DNA from: Pseudothioclava arenosa
Lineage (GTDB): Bacteria; Pseudomonadota; Alphaproteobacteria; Rhodobacterales; Rhodobacteraceae
Assembly (NCBI RefSeq): GCF_002358085.1
Contig: NZ_NTJD01000006.1
Span: 1-64,000 of the forward strand
Direction of reading: 5' to 3'
DNA: 64,000 nt
A program made the position numbers and the translations under genes. Shown here one piece after another: positions 17,294 to 27,839 of this stretch. Every line of letters starts with the position of its first letter. Position 1 is the first letter of the stretch. The notes under the pieces were generated by a model. It was given only the letters and a program-made list of their open reading frames with translations. It made no database searches and had not been told where the DNA came from.

Positions 17294-17854
17294 TCAGGGG
17301 CGGATTTCCACAACCGCCCCGATCGGCGTGGCCGCGAACAACTCGGCAATCTCGGCATCCGCCAGCGCGATGCAGCCCGCCGTCCAGTCATGGCCCAGCG
17401 TCAGACCCTCCGGCAATTGGTTCGGCTGACCGTGCAGAAAGATGTCTCCGCCCGGGCTGACGCCCTGCGCGGCGGCGCGCGCCCGGTCCTCGGGCTGCGG
17501 ATAATCGAGACCCAGCGACAGGTGATAGGCCGAGCCCGCATTGCGCCGGTCGATGCGAAACACCCCCTCGGGCGTGCGGCCGTCCCCTTCCTGCAGCTTG
17601 TCTCCCTGCGGCGAAAACCCCAACCGGATGCGATAGACCCTCATCAGTCGGTCGCCTTCGAACACCTGCATCCGACGCGCGGATTTCTCGACCAGAATTC
17701 GGCTGACCGGCCCGGTCAGGGGCTGGGATTGCGTGGGCGGCAACTCCAGTTCAGGCAAGCCCGGATATGGCCGGAACGGCACCACCACCAGCAATCCGCA
17801 AATCAGCACCGCCAGCGTGAGCGCCGAAAACAGCCGCGCCAGCGCCCGGATCAT
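17294..17854 (-). CDS. L,D-transpeptidase (YkuD family, YafK/ErfK-like)
   Basis: A 186-residue envelope enzyme. An uncleaved or cleavable N-terminal hydrophobic segment (residues 5-27) precedes the YkuD domain. Catalytic features are HGQPN and the downstream HDWTAGCIAL, with nucleophile Cys161. This is close to the YafK/DpaA-like pattern rather than the usual SHGC. Members either make 3-3 crosslinks or attach or release proteins at diaminopimelate, so the exact reaction is undecided. Its ATG overlaps the stop of the preceding PatB gene (ATGA), so it is the second gene of a coupled pair. Confidence 0.88.
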   Translation of the reverse strand: MIRALARLFSALTLAVLICGLLVVVPFRPYPGLPELELPPTQSQPLTGPVSRILVEKSARRMQVFEGDRLMRVYRIRLGFSPQGDKLQEGDGRTPEGVFRIDRRNAGSAYHLSLGLDYPQPEDRARAAAQGVSPGGDIFLHGQPNQLPEGLTLGHDWTAGCIALADAEIAELFAATPIGAVVEIRP

Positions 17855-19047
17855 TGCAGATCGGCAAAGGCCGCGCGCAACCGCTCTACAGCCTCGATGA
17901 CACGGGCGCGCGGCGTGGCAATGTTGAAGCGCAGGTAATTCTCGCCGCCAAGTCCGAAGGTCACGCCGTGGTTGGCCGCAATCTTTGCCTCTTTCTCGAC
18001 ACGCGCGATGAATTCGGCGGGCAACATGCCGGTGCCGGTGAAATCGACCCAGGCCAGATAGGTCGCCTCAAGCGGCATCGAGCGCAGGCCGGGGATCGCA
18101 TTGACCGCCTCGTCGAAAATCTGGCGGTTGCCATCAAGATACGCATTCAGCGCATCGACCCAGGCCGCACCCTCGGGCGAATAGGCCGCCGTCGCCATCG
18201 CAATCCCGAAGGAGTTGGGCGAGATCCCCAGCGCCGCCATCCGCGCCCCGAATTTCGCCCGCAGATCCGGGTCGGCGAGGATCACATTGCCCGAATGGCT
18301 GCCCGCGATGTTGAAGGTCTTGGTGGTGGCGCTCATCATCACCACAGGCTGATCGGGCACGGCCACCGGGAACGGGATGTGGCGCTGGCCCGGCATCACC
18401 AGATCGTGGTGGATTTCGTCAGAGACCAGCACGAGGTCATGGCGCCGACAGAACGCGGCCACGGCGCGCAGCTCATCCGCGCTCCAGACCCGCCCGCCCG
18501 GGTTATGCGGTGAACACAGGACCAGCATCTTGGCCGATCCGTCCATCTGCGCGTCCCAGGCATCGAAATCCATCTGATAGCGCCCGTCTTCAAGCACCAG
18601 CGGGCATTCCACCACCTTGCGCCCCGCAGCGCGGATGACCCGCGCAAACGCATGATAGACCGGCGTCATCAGCACCACGCCCTCGCCGGGCTGCGTGAAG
18701 GCATCGACACAGAGCGCCGTACCGTTGACCAGCCCGTGCGTGGTAAAGATCCAATGCGGCTCGATCTCCCAGCCGTGGCGGTTCTTCATCCACCAGCCGA
18801 TTGCCGCGCGATAGGCGTCTTCGTCGCCCCAATAGCCATAGACCCCGTGATCGAGCATCCCCTGCAGCGCCTGCTGCACACAGGCCGGCGGACGGAAATC
18901 CATATCGGCCACCCACATCGCGATCCCGTCCTGCGGCGCGACGCCATAGACTTTCTCCATCTCGTCCCATTTCGCGGAATGGGTGCCGACTCGGTCGATG
19001 ACCTCGTCGAAATCGGGAATGGCGGCAAACTCGGGCTTCACGGTCAT
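17851..19047 (-). CDS. PatB/MalY-type PLP C-S lyase (cystathionine beta-lyase)
   Basis: A 398-residue fold-type I PLP enzyme that splits C-S bonds of cystathionine or cysteine conjugates to a thiol, pyruvate and ammonia. Visible are MWVADMDFRPP (N-terminal family mark), CSPHNPGGRVW, SDEIHHDL, and the PLP lysine at residue 243 in SATTKTFNIAG. The C-terminal arginine is in LRFNIATPR. Length matches the PatB family (about 390). It overlaps the L,D-transpeptidase gene by four bases downstream and is divergent from def. MalY-like regulatory activity cannot be judged. Confidence 0.92.
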   Translation of the reverse strand: MTVKPEFAAIPDFDEVIDRVGTHSAKWDEMEKVYGVAPQDGIAMWVADMDFRPPACVQQALQGMLDHGVYGYWGDEDAYRAAIGWWMKNRHGWEIEPHWIFTTHGLVNGTALCVDAFTQPGEGVVLMTPVYHAFARVIRAAGRKVVECPLVLEDGRYQMDFDAWDAQMDGSAKMLVLCSPHNPGGRVWSADELRAVAAFCRRHDLVLVSDEIHHDLVMPGQRHIPFPVAVPDQPVVMMSATTKTFNIAGSHSGNVILADPDLRAKFGARMAALGISPNSFGIAMATAAYSPEGAAWVDALNAYLDGNRQIFDEAVNAIPGLRSMPLEATYLAWVDFTGTGMLPAEFIARVEKEAKIAANHGVTFGLGGENYLRFNIATPRARVIEAVERLRAAFADLQ

Positions 19048-19177
19048 CTGGCGATCCTGTCTCGGTTATTGTGCGCATCCAATCAGCCCCGGCGGACCGA
19101 TGCAAATACGGAATTGTCTATGGCACAATCCCCTGCGCCCATTGCGCGAAGCGGGGCTTTCGCCTACATCACCGGGC

Positions 19178-19708
19178 ATGAGCATTCGACCGATCCTGAT
19201 CCATCCCGACCCGCGGCTGAAGAAACTCTGCGAGCCGGTCTCCGAGCTGAACGACGAGATCCGCAAGCTCGCCGATGACATGCTGGCGACGATGTATGAC
19301 GCGCCCGGCGTCGGCCTCGCCGCGCCGCAGGTTGGCGTGCTCAAGCGCGTCTTCGTGATGGATTGCGTCAAGGAAAAGGATGCCGCCCCCGAGCCGATGG
19401 TGCTGATCAACCCCGAGATCACCTGGGCCTCGGAAGAGACCAATGTCTACGAAGAGGGCTGCCTCTCGATCCCCGAACAATATGCCGAGGTGACCCGCCC
19501 GAAAGAGGTGCGGATGCAGTGGCTCGGCCTCGACGGGCAGATCCATCAGGAACAGTTCGACGGGCTCTGGGCGACCTGCGCGCAGCATGAGTTCGACCAC
19601 CTCAACGGCAAGCTCTTCATTGATTATCTCGGCGCGATGAAGCGCTCGATGATCACCCGTAAGATGGAAAAGCTCAAACGTGAGCGTGCCCGCACCAAGG
19701 AGGCCTGA
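19178..19708 (+). CDS. def: Peptide deformylase
   Basis: A 176-residue metalloenzyme removing the formyl group from nascent N-terminal methionine. All three motifs are intact: GVGLAAPQ (motif I), EGCLSIP with metal ligand Cys95, and QHEFDHLNG with His137, Glu138 and His141. ATG 19178 gives the family start MSIRPILIHPDPRLKK. Upstream in-frame sequence is non-coding. It heads a def / def-like / fmt run with single-base TGATG overlaps, so the whole formylation cycle is translated as one unit. Confidence 0.97.
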   Translation: MSIRPILIHPDPRLKKLCEPVSELNDEIRKLADDMLATMYDAPGVGLAAPQVGVLKRVFVMDCVKEKDAAPEPMVLINPEITWASEETNVYEEGCLSIPEQYAEVTRPKEVRMQWLGLDGQIHQEQFDGLWATCAQHEFDHLNGKLFIDYLGAMKRSMITRKMEKLKRERARTKEA

Positions 19709-20220
19709 TGGCCACCCGCCCCTTCATTCCCTACGAAGACCGCCGCCTGCACACAGCCGCCGAGCCGGTCACCGCGATCACCGAAACCGTGCGGATGATC
19801 TGGGACGACATGATCGAGACGATGGAGGCGATGCCCGGCGTGGGCCTTGCCGCGCCGCAGATCGGGATCATGATGCGCCTCGCCGTGGTCGATGCTTCGG
19901 AAAAGCGCGGCCAGGCCGTGCGCATGGCCAACCCCGAGGTGATCCATGCCTCGGTGCAGATGCGCAAGCATGACGAGGCCTCGCCCAACCTGCCCGGCGT
20001 CTGGGCCACGATCGAGCGCCCGCGCGCCGTCACCGTGCGCTTCCTGAACGATCAGGGCGCGGTGGAAGAGCGCGATTTCGTCGGCCTCTGGGCGACCAGC
20101 GTTCAGCACCAGATCGACCATCTGAACGGCAAGACCTATCTCGACCATCTCAGCCCGCTGCGCCGCAAGATGCTGGTGCAGAAGTCGAAAAAGGGCTCGG
20201 GGCAAAAAGGGAGCCGCTGA
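19708..20220 (+). CDS. Peptide deformylase-like protein lacking catalytic residues
   Basis: A 170-residue paralogue of the preceding enzyme. Motif I (GVGLAAPQ) is kept. Motif II, normally EGCLS with a metal-binding Cys, reads EASPN (residues 90-94), so the Cys is lost. Motif III reads QHQIDHLNG, with the catalytic Glu of HExxH replaced by Gln135 while both histidines (134, 138) remain. On family knowledge this should abolish normal deformylation. The fold, length and tight coupling between def and fmt suggest a retained non-enzymatic or altered role. Its basic C-terminal tail ([10 protein letters not shown]) could contact ribosomal RNA (inference). Annotation pipelines would usually call it def. 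Confidence 0.93.
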   Translation: MATRPFIPYEDRRLHTAAEPVTAITETVRMIWDDMIETMEAMPGVGLAAPQIGIMMRLAVVDASEKRGQAVRMANPEVIHASVQMRKHDEASPNLPGVWATIERPRAVTVRFLNDQGAVEERDFVGLWATSVQHQIDHLNGKTYLDHLSPLRRKMLVQKSKKGSGQKGSR

Positions 20221-21116
20221 TGCGCGTGATTTTCATGGGCACGCCCGATTTCTCGGTGCCGGTGCTCGAAGCTCTGGCCACGCAGCACGAGGTCGTCGCC
20301 GTCTACTCACAGCCGCCGCGCCCCGCCGGCCGCGGCAAGAAAGAACGCCCCTCGCCGGTGCATGCCAAAGCGCTTGAGCTCAGCCTGCCGGTGCGCACGC
20401 CGCTGAATTTCAAAGCCGACGCCGACCGCGCCGATCTGGCGGCCTTGCAGGCCGATGTCGCCGTGGTCGTGGCCTATGGGCTGATCCTGCCGCAAGCGGT
20501 TCTGGATGCGCCGAAACACGGCTGCCTCAATATCCACGCCTCTCTCCTGCCGCGCTGGCGTGGTGCGGCCCCCATCCACCGCGCGATCATGGCGGGCGAC
20601 GCGAAAACCGGCATCTGCATCATGCAGATGGAGGCGGGGCTCGACACCGGTCCGGTGCTCTTGCGCCAGACCACGCCGATCGAGGCCACCGAAACCACCG
20701 GCGAACTACACGACCGCCTCTCGGAAATGGGCGCCGCGCTGATCCTCAAGGCGCTCGACGGGGTCGAGACGCTGCCCCGCACGCCTCAACCCGAAGAGGG
20801 CGTCACCTACGCCCACAAGATCGACAAGGCCGAGGCCCGGATCGACTGGTCGCGCCCCGCATCCGAGCTGATCCACCAGATCAACGGGCTCTCGCCCTTC
20901 CCGGGCGCCTGGTGCGAGATCGCGGGCGAGCGGGTCAAACTCCTGCGCGCGGCCCCCGCCGAAGGCAGTGGCGCCCCCGGAGAGGTGCTCGGCGGCTTCA
21001 CCCTCGCCTGCGGCACCGGCGCGCTGGCAATCCTCGACGCGCAGCGTGAGGGCAAACGCCCGATGCCCGCCGCCGAAATCCTCAAGGGCCTGAACCTGCC
21101 CGAGACCCTCTCCTGA
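20220..21116 (+). CDS. fmt: Methionyl-tRNA formyltransferase
   Basis: A 298-residue enzyme that transfers a formyl group from 10-formyl-tetrahydrofolate to initiator Met-tRNA. The N-terminal formyltransferase domain shows [14 protein letters not shown], the catalytic [20 protein letters not shown] region (Asn/His/Asp type) and GLDTGPVL. The C-terminal domain (about residues 205-298) shows [12 protein letters not shown] and is the usual tRNA-binding part. It starts inside the stop of the degenerate def gene (TGATG) and is followed by an intergenic repeat. Confidence 0.97.
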   Translation: MRVIFMGTPDFSVPVLEALATQHEVVAVYSQPPRPAGRGKKERPSPVHAKALELSLPVRTPLNFKADADRADLAALQADVAVVVAYGLILPQAVLDAPKHGCLNIHASLLPRWRGAAPIHRAIMAGDAKTGICIMQMEAGLDTGPVLLRQTTPIEATETTGELHDRLSEMGAALILKALDGVETLPRTPQPEEGVTYAHKIDKAEARIDWSRPASELIHQINGLSPFPGAWCEIAGERVKLLRAAPAEGSGAPGEVLGGFTLACGTGALAILDAQREGKRPMPAAEILKGLNLPETLS

Positions 21117-21172
21117 TTTCATCGAGTCCGAAATACTCCGGGGGAGGCCGCAGGCCGGGGGCAGCGCCCCCT
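21117..21172 (+). repeat. Intergenic repeat, copy A (REP-like with hairpin)
   Basis: A 56-base element starting TTTCATCGAG, with AAATACTCCGGGGGAGG in the middle and ending in a G/C hairpin (GGGGGCAGCGCCCCC). It is about 50 of 56 bases identical to copy B at 26481-26536. It sits directly after the fmt stop and may double as a terminator. Confidence 0.8.
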
Positions 21173-21219
21173 TTCCTTCCCCCGCCCGAAGGCGCATCAT
21201 CCTCCCAAAGGAGCGCATC

Positions 21220-21459
21220 ATGAACATCATCGCCCTGATCGTGATCGGCCTCGCTGCGGGCTTCCTCGCCACGCGGCTGATGAAGATCGAAACCGACATT
21301 CCCACCACCATGGCGATCGGCATCGCTGGCGCGCTGGTCGGCGGCTTCGTGCTGCGCGGCCTCTTCATGATGTCCGGCTGGATCGGCGGCTTGATCGGCG
21401 CGGTGCTCGGCTCGATGGCGCTGATCTGGCTCTGGCGCCGCTTTGGCCCGAGGTTGTAA
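21220..21459 (+). CDS. GlsB/YeaQ/YmgE-family small membrane protein
   Basis: A 79-residue protein with three hydrophobic segments and glycine-rich turns (GIAGALVGGFVLRG, GWIGGLIGAVLGSMALIWLWRR in part), the pattern of the transglycosylase-associated/YeaQ stress membrane family. Its function is poorly known; homologues are induced in stationary or stress conditions. AAAGGAG precedes the ATG. It is followed three bases later by another tiny membrane protein gene, then SPFH/NfeD genes, suggesting a membrane-stress cluster. Confidence 0.85.
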   Translation: MNIIALIVIGLAAGFLATRLMKIETDIPTTMAIGIAGALVGGFVLRGLFMMSGWIGGLIGAVLGSMALIWLWRRFGPRL

Positions 21460-21462
21460 CCG

Positions 21463-21624
21463 ATGCTCGGCCTGATTTTCGGCGCCGCGACCGCCGCGAC
21501 GACCCGTCTCTTCGGGCTGGCGCTCACGCTCGCGATCTTTCTGTTTTCACGCCCGGGCGGCTGGGCCGTCGTGGTCGTGGCCACGCTGATCGGCTGGAAA
21601 TTTCTGAACCAGAGCCCTGATTGA
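21463..21624 (+). CDS. Very small membrane protein (53 aa), hypothetical
   Basis: ATG 21463 starts three bases after the YeaQ-like gene and runs 53 codons to TGA at 21622. The product has hydrophobic segments at about residues 15-27 and 33-46 with Arg and Lys at the boundaries, so one or two membrane passes are likely. I do not recognise a family. Close spacing with the upstream gene suggests co-translation. There is no strong separate ribosome-binding site. Confidence 0.55.
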   Translation: MLGLIFGAATAATTRLFGLALTLAIFLFSRPGGWAVVVVATLIGWKFLNQSPD

Positions 21625-21680
21625 GCCTTTCCATCCCCGCCAGTCCCCCCAATATTGAGGGGAATGATGGGGAGTAAGTC

Positions 21681-22562
21681 ATGATTTCTGAATTTATCGG
21701 CGGCAACGCGGTCCTTCTGGCGCTTGCCGGTTTTGTCATCCTCTCGATTTTCCTCGGCGTGCGGATCGTCTCGCAATCCGAGAAGCACGTGGTCGAACGC
21801 TTTGGGCGCCTGCGCGTCGTGCTCGGCCCCGGCATCAACTTCATCGTGCCCTTCCTCGATGTCGTGCGCCACAAGATCTCGATCCTCGAACGCCAGCTGC
21901 CCAACGCGATGCAAGACGCGATCACCGCCGACAACGTGCTGGTGAAGGTCGAAACCTCGGTCTTCTACCGCATCACCGAGCCGGAAAAGACGGTCTACCG
22001 GATTCGCGATGTCGATGCCGCGATCGCCACCACCGTCGCCGGGATCGTGCGCTCCGAGATCGGCATGATGGAGTTGGACGAGGTGCAATCGAACCGCGCC
22101 CAGCTGATCGCCAAGGTGCGCGAGCAGGTCGCGGCGATGGTCGATGACTGGGGCATCGAAGTGACCCGCGCCGAGATCCTCGACGTGAACCTCGACGAGG
22201 CGACGCGGGCGGCGATGCTGCAACAGCTCAATGCCGAACGCGCCCGCCGTGCGCAGGTCACCGAGGCCGAGGGCAAGAAGCGTGCCGTCGAGCTGGCCGC
22301 CGATGGCGAACTGTATGCCGCCGAGCAGGAAGCCAAGGCGAAACGCGTTCTGGCCGAGGCAGAGGCCTATTCGACGCAAGTTATCGCCGAGGCGATCGCC
22401 AAGAACGGGCTTGAGGCCGCGCAATACCAGATTGCGATGAAACAGGTCGAGGCGCTCTCGGATGTGGCGCAGGGCAATGGCAAGCAGACGGTTCTCTTGC
22501 CCGCCGCCGCGCTGGATGCATTCACCGATGCCTTCACGCTCCTGCGCGGAGGTGCGAAATGA
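21681..22562 (+). CDS. SPFH/band-7 membrane scaffold protein (QmcA/paraslipin-like)
   Basis: A 293-residue protein with one N-terminal membrane segment (about residues 8-28). The SPFH domain follows (VRIVSQSEKHVVERFGRL, VPFLDVVRHKISILERQ in part) and then a long charged helix rich in Glu/Ala (about 180-260), typical of oligomerising flotillin/stomatin relatives. Such proteins organise membrane microdomains and protease complexes. Its stop overlaps the start of the NfeD gene (ATGA), the usual SPFH-NfeD pair as in E. coli qmcA-ybbK. Confidence 0.92.
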   Translation: MISEFIGGNAVLLALAGFVILSIFLGVRIVSQSEKHVVERFGRLRVVLGPGINFIVPFLDVVRHKISILERQLPNAMQDAITADNVLVKVETSVFYRITEPEKTVYRIRDVDAAIATTVAGIVRSEIGMMELDEVQSNRAQLIAKVREQVAAMVDDWGIEVTRAEILDVNLDEATRAAMLQQLNAERARRAQVTEAEGKKRAVELAADGELYAAEQEAKAKRVLAEAEAYSTQVIAEAIAKNGLEAAQYQIAMKQVEALSDVAQGNGKQTVLLPAAALDAFTDAFTLLRGGAK

Positions 22563-22834
22563 TCCTCTGGCAAGAACCCTGGGTCTGGATCGTGGCCGGT
22601 GTCGTTCTGGCCGGGCTGGAGATGCTCCTGCCGGGCTTCATCCTGCTGGGTTTTGCGGTTGGCGCGGTCGTGGTTGGCGTGCTGATCTGGGCGGGGCTTC
22701 TGGGCGGCTCGCTCGCCCCGATGCTGTTTGTCTTTGCGGTGTTCTCGCTGATCGCCTGGATCGGGCTGCGCCGTTTTGTCGGCGTGCAGAGCAGTCAGAC
22801 CAAGGTCTGGGACACCGACATCAACGAAAACTGA
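22559..22834 (+). CDS. NfeD-family membrane protein (short form)
   Basis: A 91-residue protein with three hydrophobic segments in its first 70 residues. It has the family-typical VLAGLEMLLPGFILLGFAVGA in its first third and ends in a short soluble tail. It is the short (NfeD1b-like) form with no serine-protease part and little of the C-terminal OB domain. It is translationally coupled to the SPFH gene and likely modulates its assembly. Confidence 0.88.
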   Translation: MILWQEPWVWIVAGVVLAGLEMLLPGFILLGFAVGAVVVGVLIWAGLLGGSLAPMLFVFAVFSLIAWIGLRRFVGVQSSQTKVWDTDINEN

Positions 22835-22850
22835 GGCGCAGCGCGCCTCA
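22832..22850. terminator. Hairpin shared by nfeD and pyrF stop codons
   Basis: TGAGGCGC (22832-22839) pairs with GCGCCTCA (22843-22850) and contains the stop codons of both convergent genes. No T-run follows, so termination activity is uncertain. Confidence 0.35.
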
Positions 22851-23558
22851 GATGCCCGCGATCTCGTGCAGGATCGCCTGCGCCGCCGCGCGCGGATCTT
22901 CGGCCTGCCAGATCGGGCGCCCCACCACGAGGTGATCCGCCCCCGCCTGCAGTGCCGACGCCGGCGTTTCCACCCGCTTCTGATCGCCCAGCGCCGCGCC
23001 TGCGGGGCGCACGCCCGGCGTCACGATCAGCTTGCCCTCGGCCTCGGGCAGTGCGCGGATCATCTCGGCCTCGCGCGGGCTGGCGATGACGCCATCGGCG
23101 CCCGCCGCAAAGGCCCGACCCGCGCGTTCCGTCACCAGATCGGCGATCGCGCCCTCGCGGATCAGCGCCCCGTCCAGATCGGCACGATCGAGCGAGGTCA
23201 GGATCGTCACCGCGAGGATCTTGAGGTCTTTCCCGGCAGCCCCCTCTTTCGCGGCCTTCACCACGTAGGGGTCGCCATGCACGGTCAGGAAATCGAGGTC
23301 ATATTGCGCGATCCCGCGCACCGCTTTTTCCACCGTCGCGCCGATGTCGAAGAATTTCATGTCGAGGAAGATGCGCTTGCCCATCTCTTGCTTGAGCTCA
23401 TTGGCCAGCGCCAGCCCGCCCCCCGTCAGCATCCCCAGACCGATCTTGTAGAACGACACGCTGTCGCCCAGTTTCTCGACCAGATCGAGCCCGGCAAGCG
23501 CGTTGGGCACATCAAGGGCAAGGATCAGGCGGTCATCGGCGGGCAGAAATTCAGACAT
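22848..23558 (-). CDS. pyrF: Orotidine 5'-phosphate decarboxylase
   Basis: A 236-residue TIM-barrel enzyme that makes UMP from OMP, the last step of pyrimidine synthesis. Motifs: LILALDVPNA, the catalytic charged set FLDMKFFDIGATV (Lys-x-x-Asp-Ile-x type), TILTSLD, TPGVRPAGAALGDQKR and DHLVVGRPIW. ATG 23558 has AAGGAG at ideal spacing. The next upstream ATG (23576) would add six residues, and longer extensions enter the clpB leader. It is divergent from clpB. Confidence 0.96.
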   Translation of the reverse strand: MSEFLPADDRLILALDVPNALAGLDLVEKLGDSVSFYKIGLGMLTGGGLALANELKQEMGKRIFLDMKFFDIGATVEKAVRGIAQYDLDFLTVHGDPYVVKAAKEGAAGKDLKILAVTILTSLDRADLDGALIREGAIADLVTERAGRAFAAGADGVIASPREAEMIRALPEAEGKLIVTPGVRPAGAALGDQKRVETPASALQAGADHLVVGRPIWQAEDPRAAAQAILHEIAGI

Positions 23559-23669
23559 CGGCGGCTCCTTTGGCATCCCCTCCCTTTGCACATCTTGGGG
23601 GTGGCGCGTCAAGGCCAGCGGGCAATGCCGCGACGGGGAGAAAGCGCCCATTTTGCCGCGGCATTTCCT

Positions 23670-23698
23670 CTTGAACCGCCCGCCCCGCCTCCCCATCT
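23670..23698 (+). promoter_or_regulatory. Sigma-32 (RpoH)-type heat-shock promoter for clpB
   Basis: CTTGAA (23670-23675) and CCCCATCT (23691-23698) are 15 bases apart, matching the RpoH -35 and -10 consensus (CTTGAA / CCCCATNT). Predicted transcription would begin about 75 bases before the clpB ATG. Confidence 0.65.
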
Positions 23699-23779
23699 CG
23701 GTCTCAAGACCCGGCCAGCGATCCCGTGCCTTTCGAGGGCGGCGCAATTTTCCGGGGGCTTAGAAAAAGGAGAGAACCG

Positions 23780-26395
<2,616 letters not shown>

Positions 26396-26401
26396 CCACA
26401 G

Positions 26402-26428
26402 AGAGGGGGGCTTTCTGCCCCCCTCTTG
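26402..26428 (+). terminator. Terminator after clpB
   Basis: AGAGGGGGGC (26402-26411) pairs perfectly with GCCCCCCTCT (26417-26426) around TTTCT. Confidence 0.75.
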
Positions 26429-26446
26429 CCCTTTGCGGGCAATTCA

Positions 26447-26536
26447 CCCCCCGAGAGTATTTCCCGCTCAGTGAAAGCCCTTTCATCGAGCTTCAAATAC
26501 TCCGGGGGAGGCCGCAGGCCGGGGGCGGAGCCCCCT
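26447..26536. repeat. Intergenic repeat, copy B with an inverted half-copy
   Basis: The complete element occupies 26481-26536 (TTTCATCGAG...AAATACTCCGGGGG...hairpin) and closely matches copy A. Immediately before it, 26447-26477 is a diverged inverted copy of its first half (ccccccgagagtatttcccg ending in gtgaaag). The two can fold into a long stem. It lies between clpB and dinB. Confidence 0.75.
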
Positions 26537-26570
26537 CGCGCGGGGCGAACCGGTGGATTAGGATCGCGCC

Positions 26571-27839
26571 ATGCCTGCTCTTTGCCGAGATTGCCTGACC
26601 TGCTTCGAGGACGCGCCGCCGCGCTGTCCTGCCTGCGGGCGCGCGCGAATCCTCGCCCATCCCGAGCTGTTCTCGCTGCCCATCGCGCATCTCGATTGCG
26701 ACAGCTTCTATGCCACGGTCGAGAAACGCGACAATCCCGAGTTGGCCGCGAAACCGCTGATCGTGGGCGGGGGCACGCGGGGCGTGGTGACGACCTGCTG
26801 CTATATCGCGCGGATTTCCGGCGTGCGTTCTGCCATGCCGATGTTTCAGGCGAAGAAGCTCTGTCCGGATGCGGTGATCGTGCCGCCGCGCATCGACTAT
26901 TACGCGCAGGTTTCACGCCAGATCCGCGAGCGGATGCAGGCGCTGACGCCGCTGATTGAGCCGCTCTCGCTTGACGAGGCGTTTCTGGACCTGTCGGGCA
27001 CGGAAAAGCTGCATCACGCGCCGCCCGCCTTGCAGATGGCGCGGCTGGTGCGTGCGATTGAGGAGGAAATCGGCGTCACCGCCTCGGTCGGGCTCTCGCA
27101 TAACAAGTTCCTCGCCAAGATCGCCTCGGATCTCGACAAGCCGCGCGGATTCTCGGTGATCGGGCGCGGCGATACCGAGGCATTTTTGCGCGACAAACCC
27201 GTGTCGATTCTTTGGGGCGTGGGGTCGGCCACACGCGCGGCGCTGGGGCGCTCGGGGTTGCGCACGCTGGCCGATATCCGGCGCCTCAGCCGCGACGAGA
27301 TGCTAAAACGTTTTGGCGGCCAGGGCGCGCGGCTCTGGCATCTGGCGCATGGCGAGGACACGCGCCGCGTCAACCCGAACGAACCGATCAAATCGGTGTC
27401 GAACGAGACGACCTTTAACCAGGACATCGCCGATCGCGAGGCGCTGCTCGGGCATCTGTGGCACATGGCCGAAAAAGTCTCGGGGCGGATGAAAGCCAAG
27501 GGGCTGGCGGGGCGCGTCGTCACGCTCAAGCTGCGGCGGGCTGATTTTTCGGCGCTGTCGCGGCAGATGACGCTGGAAGAGCCGAGCCAACTGGCCGACA
27601 CGCTGTTTCGCGAGGGGCGCGCGCTGTTGGCGGGCGTGCCCGAGGCAGGGCCGTTCCGTCTGATCGGGATCGGCTATTCGGTGCTGACGCCGGCGGACGG
27701 GCGCGACCCGGTCGGCGACCTGCTCGACCCGCAGGCCCCGCGCCGCGCGGGCGCCGAGCGGGCGGCGGATGCGATCCGGGCGCGGTTCGGCCCCGATGCG
27801 ATCCGCACCGGGCGCGGGCTTGGCCAGAAGAAACCCTGA
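26571..27839 (+). CDS. dinB: DNA polymerase IV (DinB) with N-terminal zinc-ribbon-like extension
   Basis: A 422-residue Y-family translesion polymerase. The palm motifs LDCDSFYATVEKRDNPEL and LSLDEAFLDLSG give the catalytic acidic residues. A GLSHNKFLAKIASDLDKP block and a little-finger domain follow (about 290-400). The first 25 residues contain CRDCLTC...CPAC, a compact Cys4-type extension absent from E. coli DinB; zinc binding is inferred. The start at 26571 is needed to include it. The C-terminal GRGLGQKKP is a weak candidate clamp-binding end. No LexA-type GTTC-N7-GTTC box was seen in the short upstream region, which is filled by a repeat. Confidence 0.93.
   Translation: MPALCRDCLTCFEDAPPRCPACGRARILAHPELFSLPIAHLDCDSFYATVEKRDNPELAAKPLIVGGGTRGVVTTCCYIARISGVRSAMPMFQAKKLCPDAVIVPPRIDYYAQVSRQIRERMQALTPLIEPLSLDEAFLDLSGTEKLHHAPPALQMARLVRAIEEEIGVTASVGLSHNKFLAKIASDLDKPRGFSVIGRGDTEAFLRDKPVSILWGVGSATRAALGRSGLRTLADIRRLSRDEMLKRFGGQGARLWHLAHGEDTRRVNPNEPIKSVSNETTFNQDIADREALLGHLWHMAEKVSGRMKAKGLAGRVVTLKLRRADFSALSRQMTLEEPSQLADTLFREGRALLAGVPEAGPFRLIGIGYSVLTPADGRDPVGDLLDPQAPRRAGAERAADAIRARFGPDAIRTGRGLGQKKP

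Noticed and set aside
21640-21665. Near-palindrome CCCCCCAATATTGAGGGG before the SPFH gene as an operator
   Set aside because: It is short, imperfect and overlaps the likely ribosome-binding region. Nothing supports a regulator.
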